64,000 bases of DNA from an uncultured Clostridia bacterium (GCA_944393265.1 CALXZO010000008.1:1-64000), one strand, 5' to 3'. Shown: positions 9,999 to 19,562, numbered from the stretch's first letter. Program-made: numbers and translations. Notes: generated from the letters alone by a model not told the origin.

Positions 9999-10095
9999 TT
10001 TAATATACCTCCTATTCAAAATAGTAATAGCATGAAATTATTACTATTTTAATATAATATTTTTTATAGAAAATTACAATCCCTATTGTATATTT

Positions 10096-10182
10096 TAGAC
10101 ATGGGGACAGAGTTTTTGTCTGCACTGGTTGAGCATATTTAGCTAAGCAGGTGGATTTTAAGAAGTATAGGTCACCATCTCT
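10096..10182. repeat. copy of the GACGGAGTTTTTGTC palindromic repeat (rearranged)
   Basis: One arm (TTAGACATGGGGAC, then AGAGTTTTTGTCT) is followed by an interior that matches, in reverse orientation, the interior of the copy at 19563-19661. The second arm is missing. It looks like a decayed or inverted member of the family. Confidence 0.6.
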
Positions 10183-10276
10183 ATAATAATATTATACTCA
10201 AACTTATTTCAGAGTTTTATTAAAAAATGGAAATTTAAATGAAAATTAGTGGGAGGGGAAACGTAAAATTTAGGTA

Positions 10277-10304
10277 TTGACAGAGCAACAAGTTGTGATA
10301 TAAT
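10277..10304 (+). promoter_or_regulatory. sigma-A promoter of tRNA-Lys
   Basis: TTGACA at 10277-10282 and TATAAT at 10299-10304, spacing 16, about 12 bases before the tRNA. Confidence 0.85.
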
Positions 10305-10315
10305 ACTACTCGTAT

Positions 10316-10391
10316 GCACCACTAGCTCAGTTGGTAGAGCAACTGACTCTTAATCAGTGGGTCCGGGGTTCGAATCCCCGGTGGTGTACCA
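10316..10391 (+). tRNA. tRNA-Lys(CTT)
   Basis: Full cloverleaf with encoded CCA. The acceptor arm is GCACCAC/GTGGTGT with a G-U first pair. The anticodon stem is ACTGA/TCAGT and its loop CTCTTAA gives anticodon CTT. The T loop is GGTTCGAATCC-like. It is preceded by its own promoter and followed by a terminator, so it is a single-gene unit. Confidence 0.95.
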
Positions 10392-10432
10392 AAAAAGACA
10401 TCGTATCAAGTGGATGCGATGTCTTTTTTTAG
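10392..10432 (+). terminator. terminator after tRNA-Lys
   Basis: AAAGACATCG and CGATGTCTTT form a hairpin ending in TTTTTTT. It may also serve the converging htpX gene. Confidence 0.85.
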
Positions 10433-10436
10433 CTAT

Positions 10437-11339
10437 TTAGTGGATATTTTTTAGTCTCTCAATTCTACTTTCAATAGTAGGATGAGTAGAGAAAAGAGAA
10501 CTTTCCTTTTTTGTTCTTTTGTTTTTTAGAGGGTTACAAATATACATACATTCAGTAGATTTATTAGCTTGTTCCAATGGATCATCATCAGATGAAATTT
10601 TTCTTAAAGCGTTAATTAATCCTTCAGGGTTTCGTGTTAATTCAATGGCAGATGAATCTGCAAGATATTCTCTATTTCTAGATAATGCTAATTTAAGTAA
10701 CGTAGCAAATAGTGGTGAAAGGGCTAAAAATAGAACGCCAAGTAGTAATACTATTGCTTGTACTGGAGATGATGAATCATTATCTCGACTTCGACCAGAG
10801 CTACGTATTCCTATTCTAAAGAAAAGGTCAGAAATTATTGTAACAAAACCAACAAATACAGAAGCAACTGTTTGTAGCAGTATATCATAATTTTTTATAT
10901 GAGAAAGCTCGTGTGCTAGAACACCTTCAAGTTCATATGTATCTAACTTTTCCATTAATCCTGTTGTTACACATATCACAGCGTTTTCAGGATTTCTGCC
11001 TGTAGCAAATGCGTTTGGAGACATATCATCCATAATGTAAAGTTTAGGCATAGGAAGCCCTGCAGCAATGCAAAGTCCTTCTAAATTCTCGTACATTCTT
11101 TGGTTTTCTTCTTTAGTAGCCGGTCGAGCACCATTTAGTGATAGTACTATTTTATCTGAATTATAATAGCTTCCCCAAGTCATTATAATAGTTATAATTA
11201 GTGCAATTATGGCAGCAGTAACACCAAGTTCTGGAAACCAAAGTTGCATAAGAAAATATATAACGAGGCACAAGAAAACCACAAAAATAGAAACTATCGT
11301 ATATGTTTTAGTTTTATTTTTCTTACTCATGTCAAACAT
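10437..11339 (-). CDS. htpX: M48-family membrane zinc metalloprotease HtpX
   Basis: Membrane-embedded zinc protease that degrades damaged membrane proteins. The 300 residues have two N-terminal membrane segments (about residues 12-55), the zinc-binding HELSHIKNYD motif (HExxH, about residue 143), two further hydrophobic segments, and the downstream Glu in SRNREYLADSSA that completes the metal site. The C-terminus FSTHPTIESRIERL is typical. It follows lemA on the minus strand with an 86-base gap. LemA-HtpX pairs are common in Firmicutes and suggest shared expression. Confidence 0.92.
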   Translation of the reverse strand: MFDMSKKNKTKTYTIVSIFVVFLCLVIYFLMQLWFPELGVTAAIIALIITIIMTWGSYYNSDKIVLSLNGARPATKEENQRMYENLEGLCIAAGLPMPKLYIMDDMSPNAFATGRNPENAVICVTTGLMEKLDTYELEGVLAHELSHIKNYDILLQTVASVFVGFVTIISDLFFRIGIRSSGRSRDNDSSSPVQAIVLLLGVLFLALSPLFATLLKLALSRNREYLADSSAIELTRNPEGLINALRKISSDDDPLEQANKSTECMYICNPLKNKRTKKESSLFSTHPTIESRIERLKNIH

Positions 11340-11425
11340 TTTTACTACCCCCTAGAAAGTGTATTAAATATAGAAAGGGTCGCTAAATTTTAAGCGACCA
11401 CTATTAATTGCTTATTATCTTAAAA

Positions 11426-11974
11426 TTAGAATTGTACTTTTGGTGCAGCCTTCGCAGCTTCGTCAGTTTTGAATAGAACCTCTTCCTTAAATCCAAACAT
11501 ACCAGCAATCATATTGTTTGGAAATGTTTGCAATTTATTATTATAAATAGTAACAGAATCATTGTAAAATTGTCTTGAAAAAGCAACCTTATCTTCAGTG
11601 CCTTTTAAGTCATCTTGTAATTTAGCGAAGTTTTGATTTGCTTTCAAATCAGGATAATTTTCAGCAACTGCGAACAAAGTCTTCAATGTTGAAGTAAGCT
11701 GATTATCTGCTTCTATTTTTTCTGCAGCCGAATGAGCATTCATATATCCAGACCTACTAGCAGTTACATTTTCCAGCAATTCTTTTTCATGTGATGCGTA
11801 TCCTTTAACTGTTTCTACAAGATTTGGTATTAAGTCAAAACGTCTTTGAAGCTGTGTATCAATTTGCGCAAATGCATTTTTTACTTTATTTCTAGATTGA
11901 ATCAAAGAGTTATAAACACCTATTACCCAAAAGACTAATAAAAGTACTATAACTAATGCTATTATCCATCCCAT
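11426..11974 (-). CDS. lemA: LemA family protein
   Basis: 182 residues with one N-terminal membrane segment (residues ~3-22) and a helical coiled-coil body containing the family stretch [18 protein letters not shown] and the NARRNYNxxV-like region [16 protein letters not shown]. The ATG is preceded by AAGGAGC. Function is not well established; members are membrane-anchored with the helical domain exposed. It lies directly upstream of htpX. Confidence 0.92.
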   Translation of the reverse strand: MGWIIALVIVLLLVFWVIGVYNSLIQSRNKVKNAFAQIDTQLQRRFDLIPNLVETVKGYASHEKELLENVTASRSGYMNAHSAAEKIEADNQLTSTLKTLFAVAENYPDLKANQNFAKLQDDLKGTEDKVAFSRQFYNDSVTIYNNKLQTFPNNMIAGMFGFKEEVLFKTDEAAKAAPKVQF

Positions 11975-12126
11975 AATTTATCCGCTCCTTTATTCTTAGT
12001 ATATGAAATATTATAGCATTTATCAAAATAAAGCACAAGTATATATCTCCAAATTTTTGTTGATTATTGTGCCTTGATGTTATATGATAACAGTGTTAAA
12101 GATGTACAGAGGAGAGGACTTTTATT

Positions 12127-15100
12127 ATGTATTTAAAGAAATTAGAAATGCAAGGCTTCAAATCATTTGCTGAAAAAACAACAATTGAGTTAGAAAAAGG
12201 CATTACAGCAGTTATTGGACCTAATGGAAGTGGTAAAAGTAATATTTCTGATGCCATAAGGTGGGTTCTTGGAGAGCAAAGTATCAAGAACCTTCGTGGG
12301 TCAAAACTTGAAGATGTTATTTTTTCTGGAACGCAAGCAAGAAAGTCACTTGGGTTTGCAGAAGTAGAAATGACAATAGATAATACTGATGGTAAGTTAC
12401 CAGTAGAATATAGCGAAGTTACAGTTACTCGTAGAGTATATAGAAATGGGGAAAGTGAATTTTACATAAATAAAAATCAATGCAGACTGAAGGATATTGT
12501 TGAATTATTTATGGATACAGGTATTGGCCGCGATGGATATTCAATAATTGGTCAAGGGCGAGTTGATGAAATTTTAAGTTCAAAATCAGAAGAAAGAAGG
12601 CACATTTTTGAAGAAGCTGCTGGAATTGTTAAGCATAGAACAAGGAAAGAAGAAGCCGAGAAAAAGATTGAAAATACAAAGCAAAATTTATTGAGAATAA
12701 ATGATATTATTTCTGAAATAGAAGGGCAGCTTGAAAGCTTAGAAGATCAGGCCGATAAGGCCAAAAAGTTTTTAGACATAAGAGAAAAACTTAAGTATTT
12801 AGAGATTGGTTTCCTTATAAATGGAATTGAAAAAAATAAAAATAAATTAAATGAGATAACGAACCAAATAAATGAGATTATTGCCCAAGTGGAAGATGAG
12901 AATAACAATTTGTCATCATTACAAATTAAGAAAGAAAAAATAAGGGAAGAATCTGAAAAAATAATAGCTATGATAGAAAAAGAGCAAGAAAACATTTTTG
13001 ATTTTCAAAACAATATTGAGAAACAAAAAGCTAGTATTAGCGTACTTCAAGAACGTATTCAAAACAATGAAAAAAAACAAGTACTTTGTGATGAGGAAAT
13101 AGATAGAGCTATTAAGAAGAAGGCGGAGTTGAAGAACGATAAAGAAGATAGAGCTTCTCGTAAGGCAAGACTTGCAGAAGACAAAAAAAGATTTGAAGAT
13201 GAGTTGTCAGGAAAGATGGCGGAGTTTTCAAAGATGTCTGAAAATTTTACGAATGAACAAAAGCACATTGAAGAATTAAAAGAAAAGATGATGAATAATA
13301 TTAATTTAAAATTTGAAAAAATGGAAGTCGTAACTGATTTATCATCTAATATTGAGGCGGACAATAGGCGAATAAAACAGATTGAACTAGAGTTAGAAGA
13401 AAATATTCATGAGCTAGACAAAGAACGCATGAAAAAGGAAGATGCTAATGTTGTATTAAATAACGTGACTTCTAAGAAAAATAAATTATCTGAAATGGGT
13501 GTGGAGCTTTCAAAGAATATTGAAGAGTATAATGAAAAGATAAAAAAATATGAAGAAATGATTAGAGAGACTGATGATAATCTTCATGTATCTGCATCTA
13601 GGCACAAATTTTTAGTAGAAACTGAAAATGAGTTTGAGGGATATAACAAGGCAGTTAAAGAAGTGTTAAGCAGATGTAAGAAGGACAAGGAGTTTTCGGC
13701 CAATATACATGGTGCACTTGCCTCATTAATTAATGTCCCTGCAGAATATGAAATAGCAATTGAGATGGCGCTTGGCGCGTCAATTCAAAACATAGTTACA
13801 GAGACTGAAAGCGATGCTAAGCGTGCAATAGACTACCTAAAAAATAATAATCTTGGTAGAGCATCTTTTTTACCAATTAGTGCTGTAAATGGAAGCAAAT
13901 TAACGCAAAATTTTAATAAAGATACTGGCGTTTCTGGAATTGCAGCTGATTTAGTAAGTTATGATAAAAAGTATGATGGCATTGTACAAAATCTTCTTGG
14001 CAGGACTTTAATTGTAGATAATATGAATAATGCAATTAATATTGCTAAGAAATATAAATATGCTTTTCGAATTGTTACACTTGATGGCGACATTATAAAT
14101 GCTTCTGGACAAATGACTGGTGGAAGCACATTTAAGAAGACAACGAGCATTCTGGGAAGGAGCAGAGAAATTAAAGCGCTAGAAAAGAAAGTGAATGATT
14201 TGCAAAAAAAGAAAGAAGATTTGTCTAATGAATTTGCAAGATATAAAAGTGATTCTGAAGACGTATTAAATGAAGTTGCAAGAGTTCAACATGAATTACA
14301 AGAAGTCAACATTGAATATACTAGAGAAGCACAAAAAATGGATGAAATAAATAATAATATAGATAGGTTTGAAAAGAAGATAAATGTGCTGAAAGGTGAA
14401 AAGACTAAATTAAATGAAACACTTAATAGCAATTCTGAAAACTTAAATAATATAAATAAGATAATTGAAAATTTTGAAAAAGAAAATGAAGAGTTACAAA
14501 TAAAAATAAAAGAGTTTTCAAGCAAGAATGAGGAGCAACAAAAGATAATTGATGATCTAAATGATGACATTGTTAATTTAAAAATATCTGTTTCGTCCTT
14601 TGATGAAAGCGCACTTTCTTTAGACGAGATGCTTAATATGATAGATCAAGAAATAAACAATTGCGATATTATTGTTAATAATAAAAACGAAGAAAAAAGC
14701 AATTTGTTAAAAGAAAATGAACAAATAAAAGAGGAGTTAAATAGTATTGAAACTAATATTTCTAATTCGGATGATACTATTAAAAAGCTTGAAGATAATG
14801 TTACTAATTTAAAGAAAGATAGGGAAAATAAAAATCTTGACTTAACTGCAGTTGAAAACAGTATAACGGCTGAGTTTAAAACATTGGATATTTTAAAAGA
14901 TCAAAGTACGAAGTTGGACTTAAGAAGAAGTAAATTAGAGCTTGATATTGAGGCTTTGCAAAATAAAATGTGGGAGGATTATGAGACGACTCCAAATACA
15001 GCAACTAATTATGCAGAAGTGACTTCATCTACAGCGAAAGAAATAGAAAAGTTAAAAGCTGAATTAAAAGGATTAGGCAGTGTAAATGTTAATGCAATTG

Positions 15101-15663
15101 AAGAATATAAATCGACGAAAGAAAGATATGATTTCTTAAATACACAGAGAGAAGATTTAGAGTCGTCGGAAAAATCATTAAATAAGATTATTGAGGATAT
15201 GACAAGGCTTATGAAAATTCAGTTCGCAGAACAGTTTGACATTATTAATAAAAACTTTATACAAGTTTTTAGCGAATTATTTGGTGGTGGAAGAGCTACA
15301 CTTAGTCTTTCTGATGAAGCAAATATTTTAGATTGTGGAATAGAAATTGAAGCACAGCCACCAGGAAAGAAGCTGCAGAGTATGATGCTTTTGTCTGGTG
15401 GAGAGAGAGCTTTGACTGCGATTGCATTATTGTTCGCAATATTGAAGCTAAGCCCGTCTCCGTTTTGCGTGTTAGATGAAATTGAAGCAGCCCTTGATGA
15501 TGTGAATGTTTATAGATATGCAGAGTTTTTAAAGAAGTTTAGTAAGGACACACAATTTTTAATAATTACTCATAGAAAGGGGACTATGGAAGCTGCTAAT
15601 ACAATGTATGGTGTTACGATGGAGGAACACGGAATTTCGAAATTAATTTCCATGAAAATATAA
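12127..15663 (+). CDS. smc: chromosome segregation ATPase SMC
   Basis: Condensin ATPase that organises and segregates the chromosome. Full length, 1178 residues. The N-terminal head has Walker A GPNGSGKSN (residue ~32). A long coiled coil follows, then a hinge at about residues 505-665 ending with GGSTFK. The returning coiled coil leads to the C-terminal head with ABC signature LSGGERALTA (residue ~1088) and Walker B FCVLDEIEAALDD. The ATG follows AGAGGAGAGG. Unlike many Firmicutes, ftsY does not follow; 160 bases later spoIIE begins. None of its CGG trinucleotides is in frame. Confidence 0.97.
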   Translation: MYLKKLEMQGFKSFAEKTTIELEKGITAVIGPNGSGKSNISDAIRWVLGEQSIKNLRGSKLEDVIFSGTQARKSLGFAEVEMTIDNTDGKLPVEYSEVTVTRRVYRNGESEFYINKNQCRLKDIVELFMDTGIGRDGYSIIGQGRVDEILSSKSEERRHIFEEAAGIVKHRTRKEEAEKKIENTKQNLLRINDIISEIEGQLESLEDQADKAKKFLDIREKLKYLEIGFLINGIEKNKNKLNEITNQINEIIAQVEDENNNLSSLQIKKEKIREESEKIIAMIEKEQENIFDFQNNIEKQKASISVLQERIQNNEKKQVLCDEEIDRAIKKKAELKNDKEDRASRKARLAEDKKRFEDELSGKMAEFSKMSENFTNEQKHIEELKEKMMNNINLKFEKMEVVTDLSSNIEADNRRIKQIELELEENIHELDKERMKKEDANVVLNNVTSKKNKLSEMGVELSKNIEEYNEKIKKYEEMIRETDDNLHVSASRHKFLVETENEFEGYNKAVKEVLSRCKKDKEFSANIHGALASLINVPAEYEIAIEMALGASIQNIVTETESDAKRAIDYLKNNNLGRASFLPISAVNGSKLTQNFNKDTGVSGIAADLVSYDKKYDGIVQNLLGRTLIVDNMNNAINIAKKYKYAFRIVTLDGDIINASGQMTGGSTFKKTTSILGRSREIKALEKKVNDLQKKKEDLSNEFARYKSDSEDVLNEVARVQHELQEVNIEYTREAQKMDEINNNIDRFEKKINVLKGEKTKLNETLNSNSENLNNINKIIENFEKENEELQIKIKEFSSKNEEQQKIIDDLNDDIVNLKISVSSFDESALSLDEMLNMIDQEINNCDIIVNNKNEEKSNLLKENEQIKEELNSIETNISNSDDTIKKLEDNVTNLKKDRENKNLDLTAVENSITAEFKTLDILKDQSTKLDLRRSKLELDIEALQNKMWEDYETTPNTATNYAEVTSSTAKEIEKLKAELKGLGSVNVNAIEEYKSTKERYDFLNTQREDLESSEKSLNKIIEDMTRLMKIQFAEQFDIINKNFIQVFSELFGGGRATLSLSDEANILDCGIEIEAQPPGKKLQSMMLLSGGERALTAIALLFAILKLSPSPFCVLDEIEAALDDVNVYRYAEFLKKFSKDTQFLIITHRKGTMEAANTMYGVTMEEHGISKLISMKI

Positions 15664-15823
15664 AATTTATACGAAAGATAATTACTTAGGAGGAATAAAA
15701 ACAGATGATGTAGTTTTTTGTAAAAACTTTTTCTGAGAATAAGCTACAATGTGACAGTATATTTGATTACCACTTGAGTATAATGTGCTTACAAATTTAT
15801 GAAAAAGTTAAAGAGGTGTTTTA

Positions 15824-17380
15824 TTGGTGTTTCAAGGTTTAAAAGAAAAGGTAGAATATACCAAAAATATTAGTAATGAAAAAATAAATATTTTGGACAA
15901 GCTGAATTTTAAATCATTAGTTGGAAGCTTTAAAAATCTTATAATATTTTTAGTCTGTGGGCTTGTAGCTTCGTGTGAAATTGGCTCCGGAGTAGCGCCT
16001 TTGGGGTCGGCTATATTTTGTGCCGTAAGCGCTATAGAAGTGCCATTGATGATACCGTTTATTATGATTTCAGTCGTGACTGGCATAAAATTCGGTGGGC
16101 TTGCATTGCTTAAATTTGTCATAGTTGCATTACTATTTACGTCAATTAAGTCTTTTATTAAAGTGGAAAATACGAAAGTTAATAATGCCTGCATAGTTAT
16201 TTTTGGAACAATAATGGCAGAGATTGTAGGGCTTTCTATCGAGGGGCTACTTTTATATAATACTTTGGTTGGAATATATACTAGTGTTATGTCTGCAGTA
16301 TTTTATTTAGTATTTGCGGAGGGGCTTCCTACGATATATGATTTATCTAAGCCGAAAGTTAATTCTACAGAAAATGTTATTTCAACGGGAATATTAATCG
16401 CAGTAATGGTGTCTAGTCTTGGCAATATAGGTTTGTTTGGAATAACGATACGCGGGATAATTAGCATACTTATTGTCATGTTACTTGGCTGGAGAAGAGG
16501 TCCGGCGACAGGTGCAACCGCTGGGCTCTCTATATCTTTAGTTATTGGAATTATGGGATACGGAACTATTGCTACAGTCGCAACATATGCTTTTTGCGGA
16601 TTCCTTGTTGGAGTGCTTGCTAGATTTGGTAAGATGGGTGCTGTAGTTGGTTTTGTACTTGGAAATATGATATTAGTTTTTTATGCTAATGGGTCTACAG
16701 AAGTCTTGATTAGTATTAAAGAAATAATTGTTGCTTCAGTAGCATTGTTTTTAGTGCCTAAGAAATTAATAATCGTAATCGAAGATTTATTTGATTATAA
16801 CAGGACGCTCCCAGGCAATCAAAATGTTGCGGGATACATAGAAGAAAATACAATATATAAGTTGAATGCTGTTTCTGATGTTATAAGTGATATGGCAGAT
16901 AATATATCGACTAATAAGATTGATATTCCTGTAACTGATGAGATGGGAAGTTTTATAAAAACATTAAATGAGAACACATGTAAAAAATGTGAAAACTATG
17001 AAAATTGCTGGAAAAATAATTATCATAAAATGTATGAACTTACATTTAATGCGATAGAAATTTTGCAGACTAAAGGAGAGGTTTTGTCAAGTGACTTTGA
17101 AGATTCTGTGTGCCTTAATAGAGCAATGCTCGCTGACGGGCTAAATTTTAGTTATGAAATGTATAAGGTAAATAAGAACTGGCAAGAAAAAATAAAAGAG
17201 CAAAGAATTCAAATGGCTATGCAATTAAAAGAAGTCTCTAAGGAACTCGATAAAGTGAAGGAGGAATTAGCAAGCAAGGCAATTGCTAAGGATGAAGAAG
17301 TTAAGCAAGACAAGCCATACAGATTGGACTTGGGGATTGCAAAAGCAAAAAAAACTAATAGTGCAATTTCACGGAGATAG
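15824..17380 (+). CDS. spoIIE: SpoIIE, membrane and regulatory part (upstream of +1 frameshift)
   Basis: N-terminal part of the stage II sporulation phosphatase. About ten hydrophobic segments fill residues ~35-320. The soluble regulatory region includes CKKCENYENCWKNNYHKMY, a Cys-rich stretch typical of SpoIIE, then a coiled coil, and the reading ends after SAIS with CGG AGA TAG. The phosphatase domain continues in the +1 frame (17373-17960). AGAGGTG precedes both TTG (15824) and GTG (15827); the latter has the better spacing. The rejoined protein would have about 710 residues, a little short for the family. Translated in triplets alone, it would have no catalytic domain. Confidence 0.88.
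   Translation: MVFQGLKEKVEYTKNISNEKINILDKLNFKSLVGSFKNLIIFLVCGLVASCEIGSGVAPLGSAIFCAVSAIEVPLMIPFIMISVVTGIKFGGLALLKFVIVALLFTSIKSFIKVENTKVNNACIVIFGTIMAEIVGLSIEGLLLYNTLVGIYTSVMSAVFYLVFAEGLPTIYDLSKPKVNSTENVISTGILIAVMVSSLGNIGLFGITIRGIISILIVMLLGWRRGPATGATAGLSISLVIGIMGYGTIATVATYAFCGFLVGVLARFGKMGAVVGFVLGNMILVFYANGSTEVLISIKEIIVASVALFLVPKKLIIVIEDLFDYNRTLPGNQNVAGYIEENTIYKLNAVSDVISDMADNISTNKIDIPVTDEMGSFIKTLNENTCKKCENYENCWKNNYHKMYELTFNAIEILQTKGEVLSSDFEDSVCLNRAMLADGLNFSYEMYKVNKNWQEKIKEQRIQMAMQLKEVSKELDKVKEELASKAIAKDEEVKQDKPYRLDLGIAKAKKTNSAISRR
17372..17374 (+). other. +1 frameshift site at in-frame CGG (spoIIE)
   Basis: Context ATT TCA CGG AGA TAG. Skipping C17372 reads ATT TCA GGA GAT AGT, giving ISGDS. 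SGDS is the conserved opening of the SpoIIE PP2C domain. Triplet reading stops two codons later. Confidence 0.85.
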
Positions 17381-17960
17381 TACTACAATCAAGAAACTAA
17401 AAGACGGAAAAATATTGGTTGCTTTAAGCGATGGCATGGGTTCAGGAGAAGTAGCTGCCAGGAACAGCAAAAAAGTGGTATTGAATTTAGAAAAGTTTTT
17501 AGATACTGGATTCGAAGAGGAGAGAGCGATTAAGCTAATAAACTCTTATTTATTAGTAGGAAAAGATGAAGATAATTTTGCTACAATTGATGCAATGGTA
17601 TTCGATCCAAGTAGCGGACTTACAGAACTAATAAAAATAGGAGCATGTCCTACATTTATAAATAGTGGAGGAGAGGTCAGTAAAATTGAATCAAACACTC
17701 TTCCTGCTGGGATTGTAGAAAATGTTGAGCTAGAAATGAAAACAAAAATATTGAAAAAAGGCGCAATAATGATTATGGTTACAGATGGAATTATTGATGC
17801 TATTCCTGATAAAAGTGGAGAAGTGCTAAAAGAGCTACTTAGAACAGTAAAAACAACAAGCGCACAAAGGTTAGCAGATATCATATTACAAGAGTCAATA
17901 GATGAAAACTTTGGGATTGTAAAAGACGATATGACAGTTGTAGTGATTAGAGTAATGTAA
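17373..17960 (+). CDS. spoIIE: SpoIIE, PP2C phosphatase domain (downstream of +1 frameshift)
   Basis: Continues spoIIE in the +1 frame. It holds the complete PP2C-type serine phosphatase domain, which in the family dephosphorylates SpoIIAA to activate sigma-F in the forespore. Metal-binding acidic motifs are SGDS right at the junction, SDGMGSGEVAA, MVTDGIID and the terminal DDMTVVVIRV. The nearest ATG in this frame (17283) lies inside the upstream coding region, and its translation is unlike any SpoIIE, so independent initiation there is unlikely. The sequence is well conserved, with no sign of decay, as expected for a functional gene rather than a pseudogene. Confidence 0.88.
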   Translation, partial: GDSTTIKKLKDGKILVALSDGMGSGEVAARNSKKVVLNLEKFLDTGFEEERAIKLINSYLLVGKDEDNFATIDAMVFDPSSGLTELIKIGACPTFINSGGEVSKIESNTLPAGIVENVELEMKTKILKKGAIMIMVTDGIIDAIPDKSGEVLKELLRTVKTTSAQRLADIILQESIDENFGIVKDDMTVVVIRVM

Positions 17961-17986
17961 AGTGTGTTAAAGTAATAAATTCATTT

Positions 17987-18086
17987 TAGATATAGGGACG
18001 GAGTTTTTGTCTATACTTCTTAAAAGCAATCTATCTAAGCAATAGGTTCAATCAGTATAGATAAAAACTCCGTCCCAGTGTCTAGG
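17987..18086. repeat. GACGGAGTTTTTGTC palindromic repeat, copy 2
   Basis: Long inverted repeat. The left arm contains GGGACGGAGTTTTTGTCTA and the right arm its near-complement, separated by a loop that includes CAATAGGTTCAATCAG. The interior matches the copy near 19600. It lies between the convergent spoIIE and cotJC and may also act as a bidirectional terminator. Confidence 0.8.
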
Positions 18087-18131
18087 CCCCGTGTTAAAGA
18101 CGTTTCATCTTGTTGATACTTATACAAATAT

Positions 18132-18959
18132 TTACATGCAATTTTTACAGCTACACGAATTCTGATTGTTTGACGTGCATTGTGTTTTCATATTGCAATA
18201 GTTATTATTATTTTGGTTAGGACAACGATTATTTGTGTTTGAATTATTAGATCTATAACTTGAATTTTGCGTATTTGCCGTTGCATTGCAATTTCCTTTA
18301 ATAGGAGTGCCGATGCAATTGCTTAATGTATCATTGCAACCGCAATTATTGGTTTGTGTGCCAAGAACATTGTTTTGCATATTATTCATATAGAACTTTT
18401 TGCTAGCAAGCTTTTCTTGAACGTTTCTAAGAGCCTCCCCGAATCGTTGAAAATGAACTATTTCACGTTCTCTTAAAAACTTTAAAACATTAATTACATC
18501 AGGATCGTCTGCTAAATCAATTAAATATTCATAAGTCGAACGCGCTTTTTGTTCAGCGGCCATATCTTCATATAAATCAGCTACAGGATCCCCTTTAACA
18601 GCTAATGCTGTAGCAGAGAATGGAATACCGGCAGCACTTTGAGGGTATACTGATATACCATGATCTGTATAATATTCGCCAAGTCCTTCTCGCTTTAGAA
18701 CCTCTGGACAAACGCCTTTAGTTAATTGGTTGACCAATGTGCCCACCATTTCTAAGTGTCCTAATTCTTCAGTACCTATATCGGTTAATATACCTTTGGT
18801 AATTTCAGTAGGCATGCTAAATCTTTGGCTTAAATACCTAAGTGATGCTCCTAGTTCACCATCTGGCCCGCCATATTGACTTATTATAAATTTAGCCATT
18901 TGAGGATTTGGATTTTTTATATTAATTGGATATTGTAATTTTTTATCATAATCCCACAT
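18132..18959 (-). CDS. cotJC: spore coat protein CotJC (manganese-catalase family) with Cys/Asn-rich tail
   Basis: 275 residues. Residues ~1-190 are a di-manganese catalase-like four-helix domain with GELGASLRYLSQRFSMP, TEELGHLEM and EREIVHFQRF supplying the Glu/His metal ligands. The remaining ~80 residues form an unusual tail rich in Asn, Gln, Thr and Cys (about ten Cys, ending CSCKNCM) that typical CotJC proteins of roughly 190 residues lack. The tail looks like a cross-linking or structural coat segment. It is the last gene of the cotJA-cotJB-cotJC operon, four bases after cotJB. Confidence 0.92.
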   Translation of the reverse strand: MWDYDKKLQYPINIKNPNPQMAKFIISQYGGPDGELGASLRYLSQRFSMPTEITKGILTDIGTEELGHLEMVGTLVNQLTKGVCPEVLKREGLGEYYTDHGISVYPQSAAGIPFSATALAVKGDPVADLYEDMAAEQKARSTYEYLIDLADDPDVINVLKFLREREIVHFQRFGEALRNVQEKLASKKFYMNNMQNNVLGTQTNNCGCNDTLSNCIGTPIKGNCNATANTQNSSYRSNNSNTNNRCPNQNNNNYCNMKTQCTSNNQNSCSCKNCM

Positions 18960-18962
18960 AAT

Positions 18963-19232
18963 CTACACCATCCTTTCCCAGGGCCATGGATTCTTAATCC
19001 AAGTCCATTCACAGTCTGTAGCCCCATTTACGGCTCTAAGCGGACCATACATTTCTTCGTAATTTTTTCTTGCACATGCTGCTTCAACAGCAAGGTCTTG
19101 GTACACTTCCAAAGCATCTTGATCGAATGGATGAGTATCTAGATATAATTGTAAGTCATACAATTTAAAATCAAGTGCCATTAATTCTTTTAATTTACAT
19201 TCTTGCTCATTCACAAGGATCAACCTCCTCAC
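18963..19232 (-). CDS. cotJB: spore coat protein CotJB
   Basis: 89 residues with the CotJB pattern: an early LKELMALDFKLYDLQLYLDT helix, a central EVYQDLAVEAACARKNYEE, and a C-terminal GPL...W..NPWPWE. Known role: inner coat component acting with CotJC. The first codons overlap the end of cotJA, which suggests translational coupling. Confidence 0.92.
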   Translation of the reverse strand: MRRLILVNEQECKLKELMALDFKLYDLQLYLDTHPFDQDALEVYQDLAVEAACARKNYEEMYGPLRAVNGATDCEWTWIKNPWPWERMV

Positions 19233-19482
19233 ACGTCTCAGTTTGTGATAAATATTGTATTACACACTGAGACTGATTTTTAGAATATGGGCTAACAAGC
19301 TCTGGAAAGGCTGTTCCATGTTCTAATGCCTCCATTGGGCAAAATAACTCATCGTAATATTGATATGGAACATATGCATTAGCAAGTAAAGGGTTCTCCG
19401 GCATTACCGGTAACTCTGCGCAATTTCTACAACAGTTGCAGTTGCAACAGCCTCTACGTCTGTTATTATACCTATTTCTCAT
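19207..19482 (-). CDS. cotJA: spore coat protein CotJA
   Basis: 91 residues. An Arg- and Cys-rich N-terminus (CCNCNCCRNC) precedes the CotJA core (LANAYVPYQYYDELFCPMEA and HGTAFPELVSPY). It is the first gene of the cotJ operon, starting after TAGGAGGTAATC. Cotranscription with cotJB and cotJC is clear from the overlap. A late sporulation (sigma-E) promoter is expected from known cotJ biology, but I could not define it here. Confidence 0.92.
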   Translation of the reverse strand: MRNRYNNRRRGCCNCNCCRNCAELPVMPENPLLANAYVPYQYYDELFCPMEALEHGTAFPELVSPYSKNQSQCVIQYLSQTETCEEVDPCE

Positions 19483-19562
19483 ATATATGATTACCTCCTA
19501 TTTATTATTAATATAATATAGAATATGAACGAGCCTACACGAATGTGCATAATTCTACATTT

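Noticed and set aside
17283-17372. Independent start of the spoIIE phosphatase domain at ATG 17283
   Set aside because: The translation before 17373 resembles no SpoIIE sequence, there is no ribosome binding site, and the upstream frame is the conserved one.
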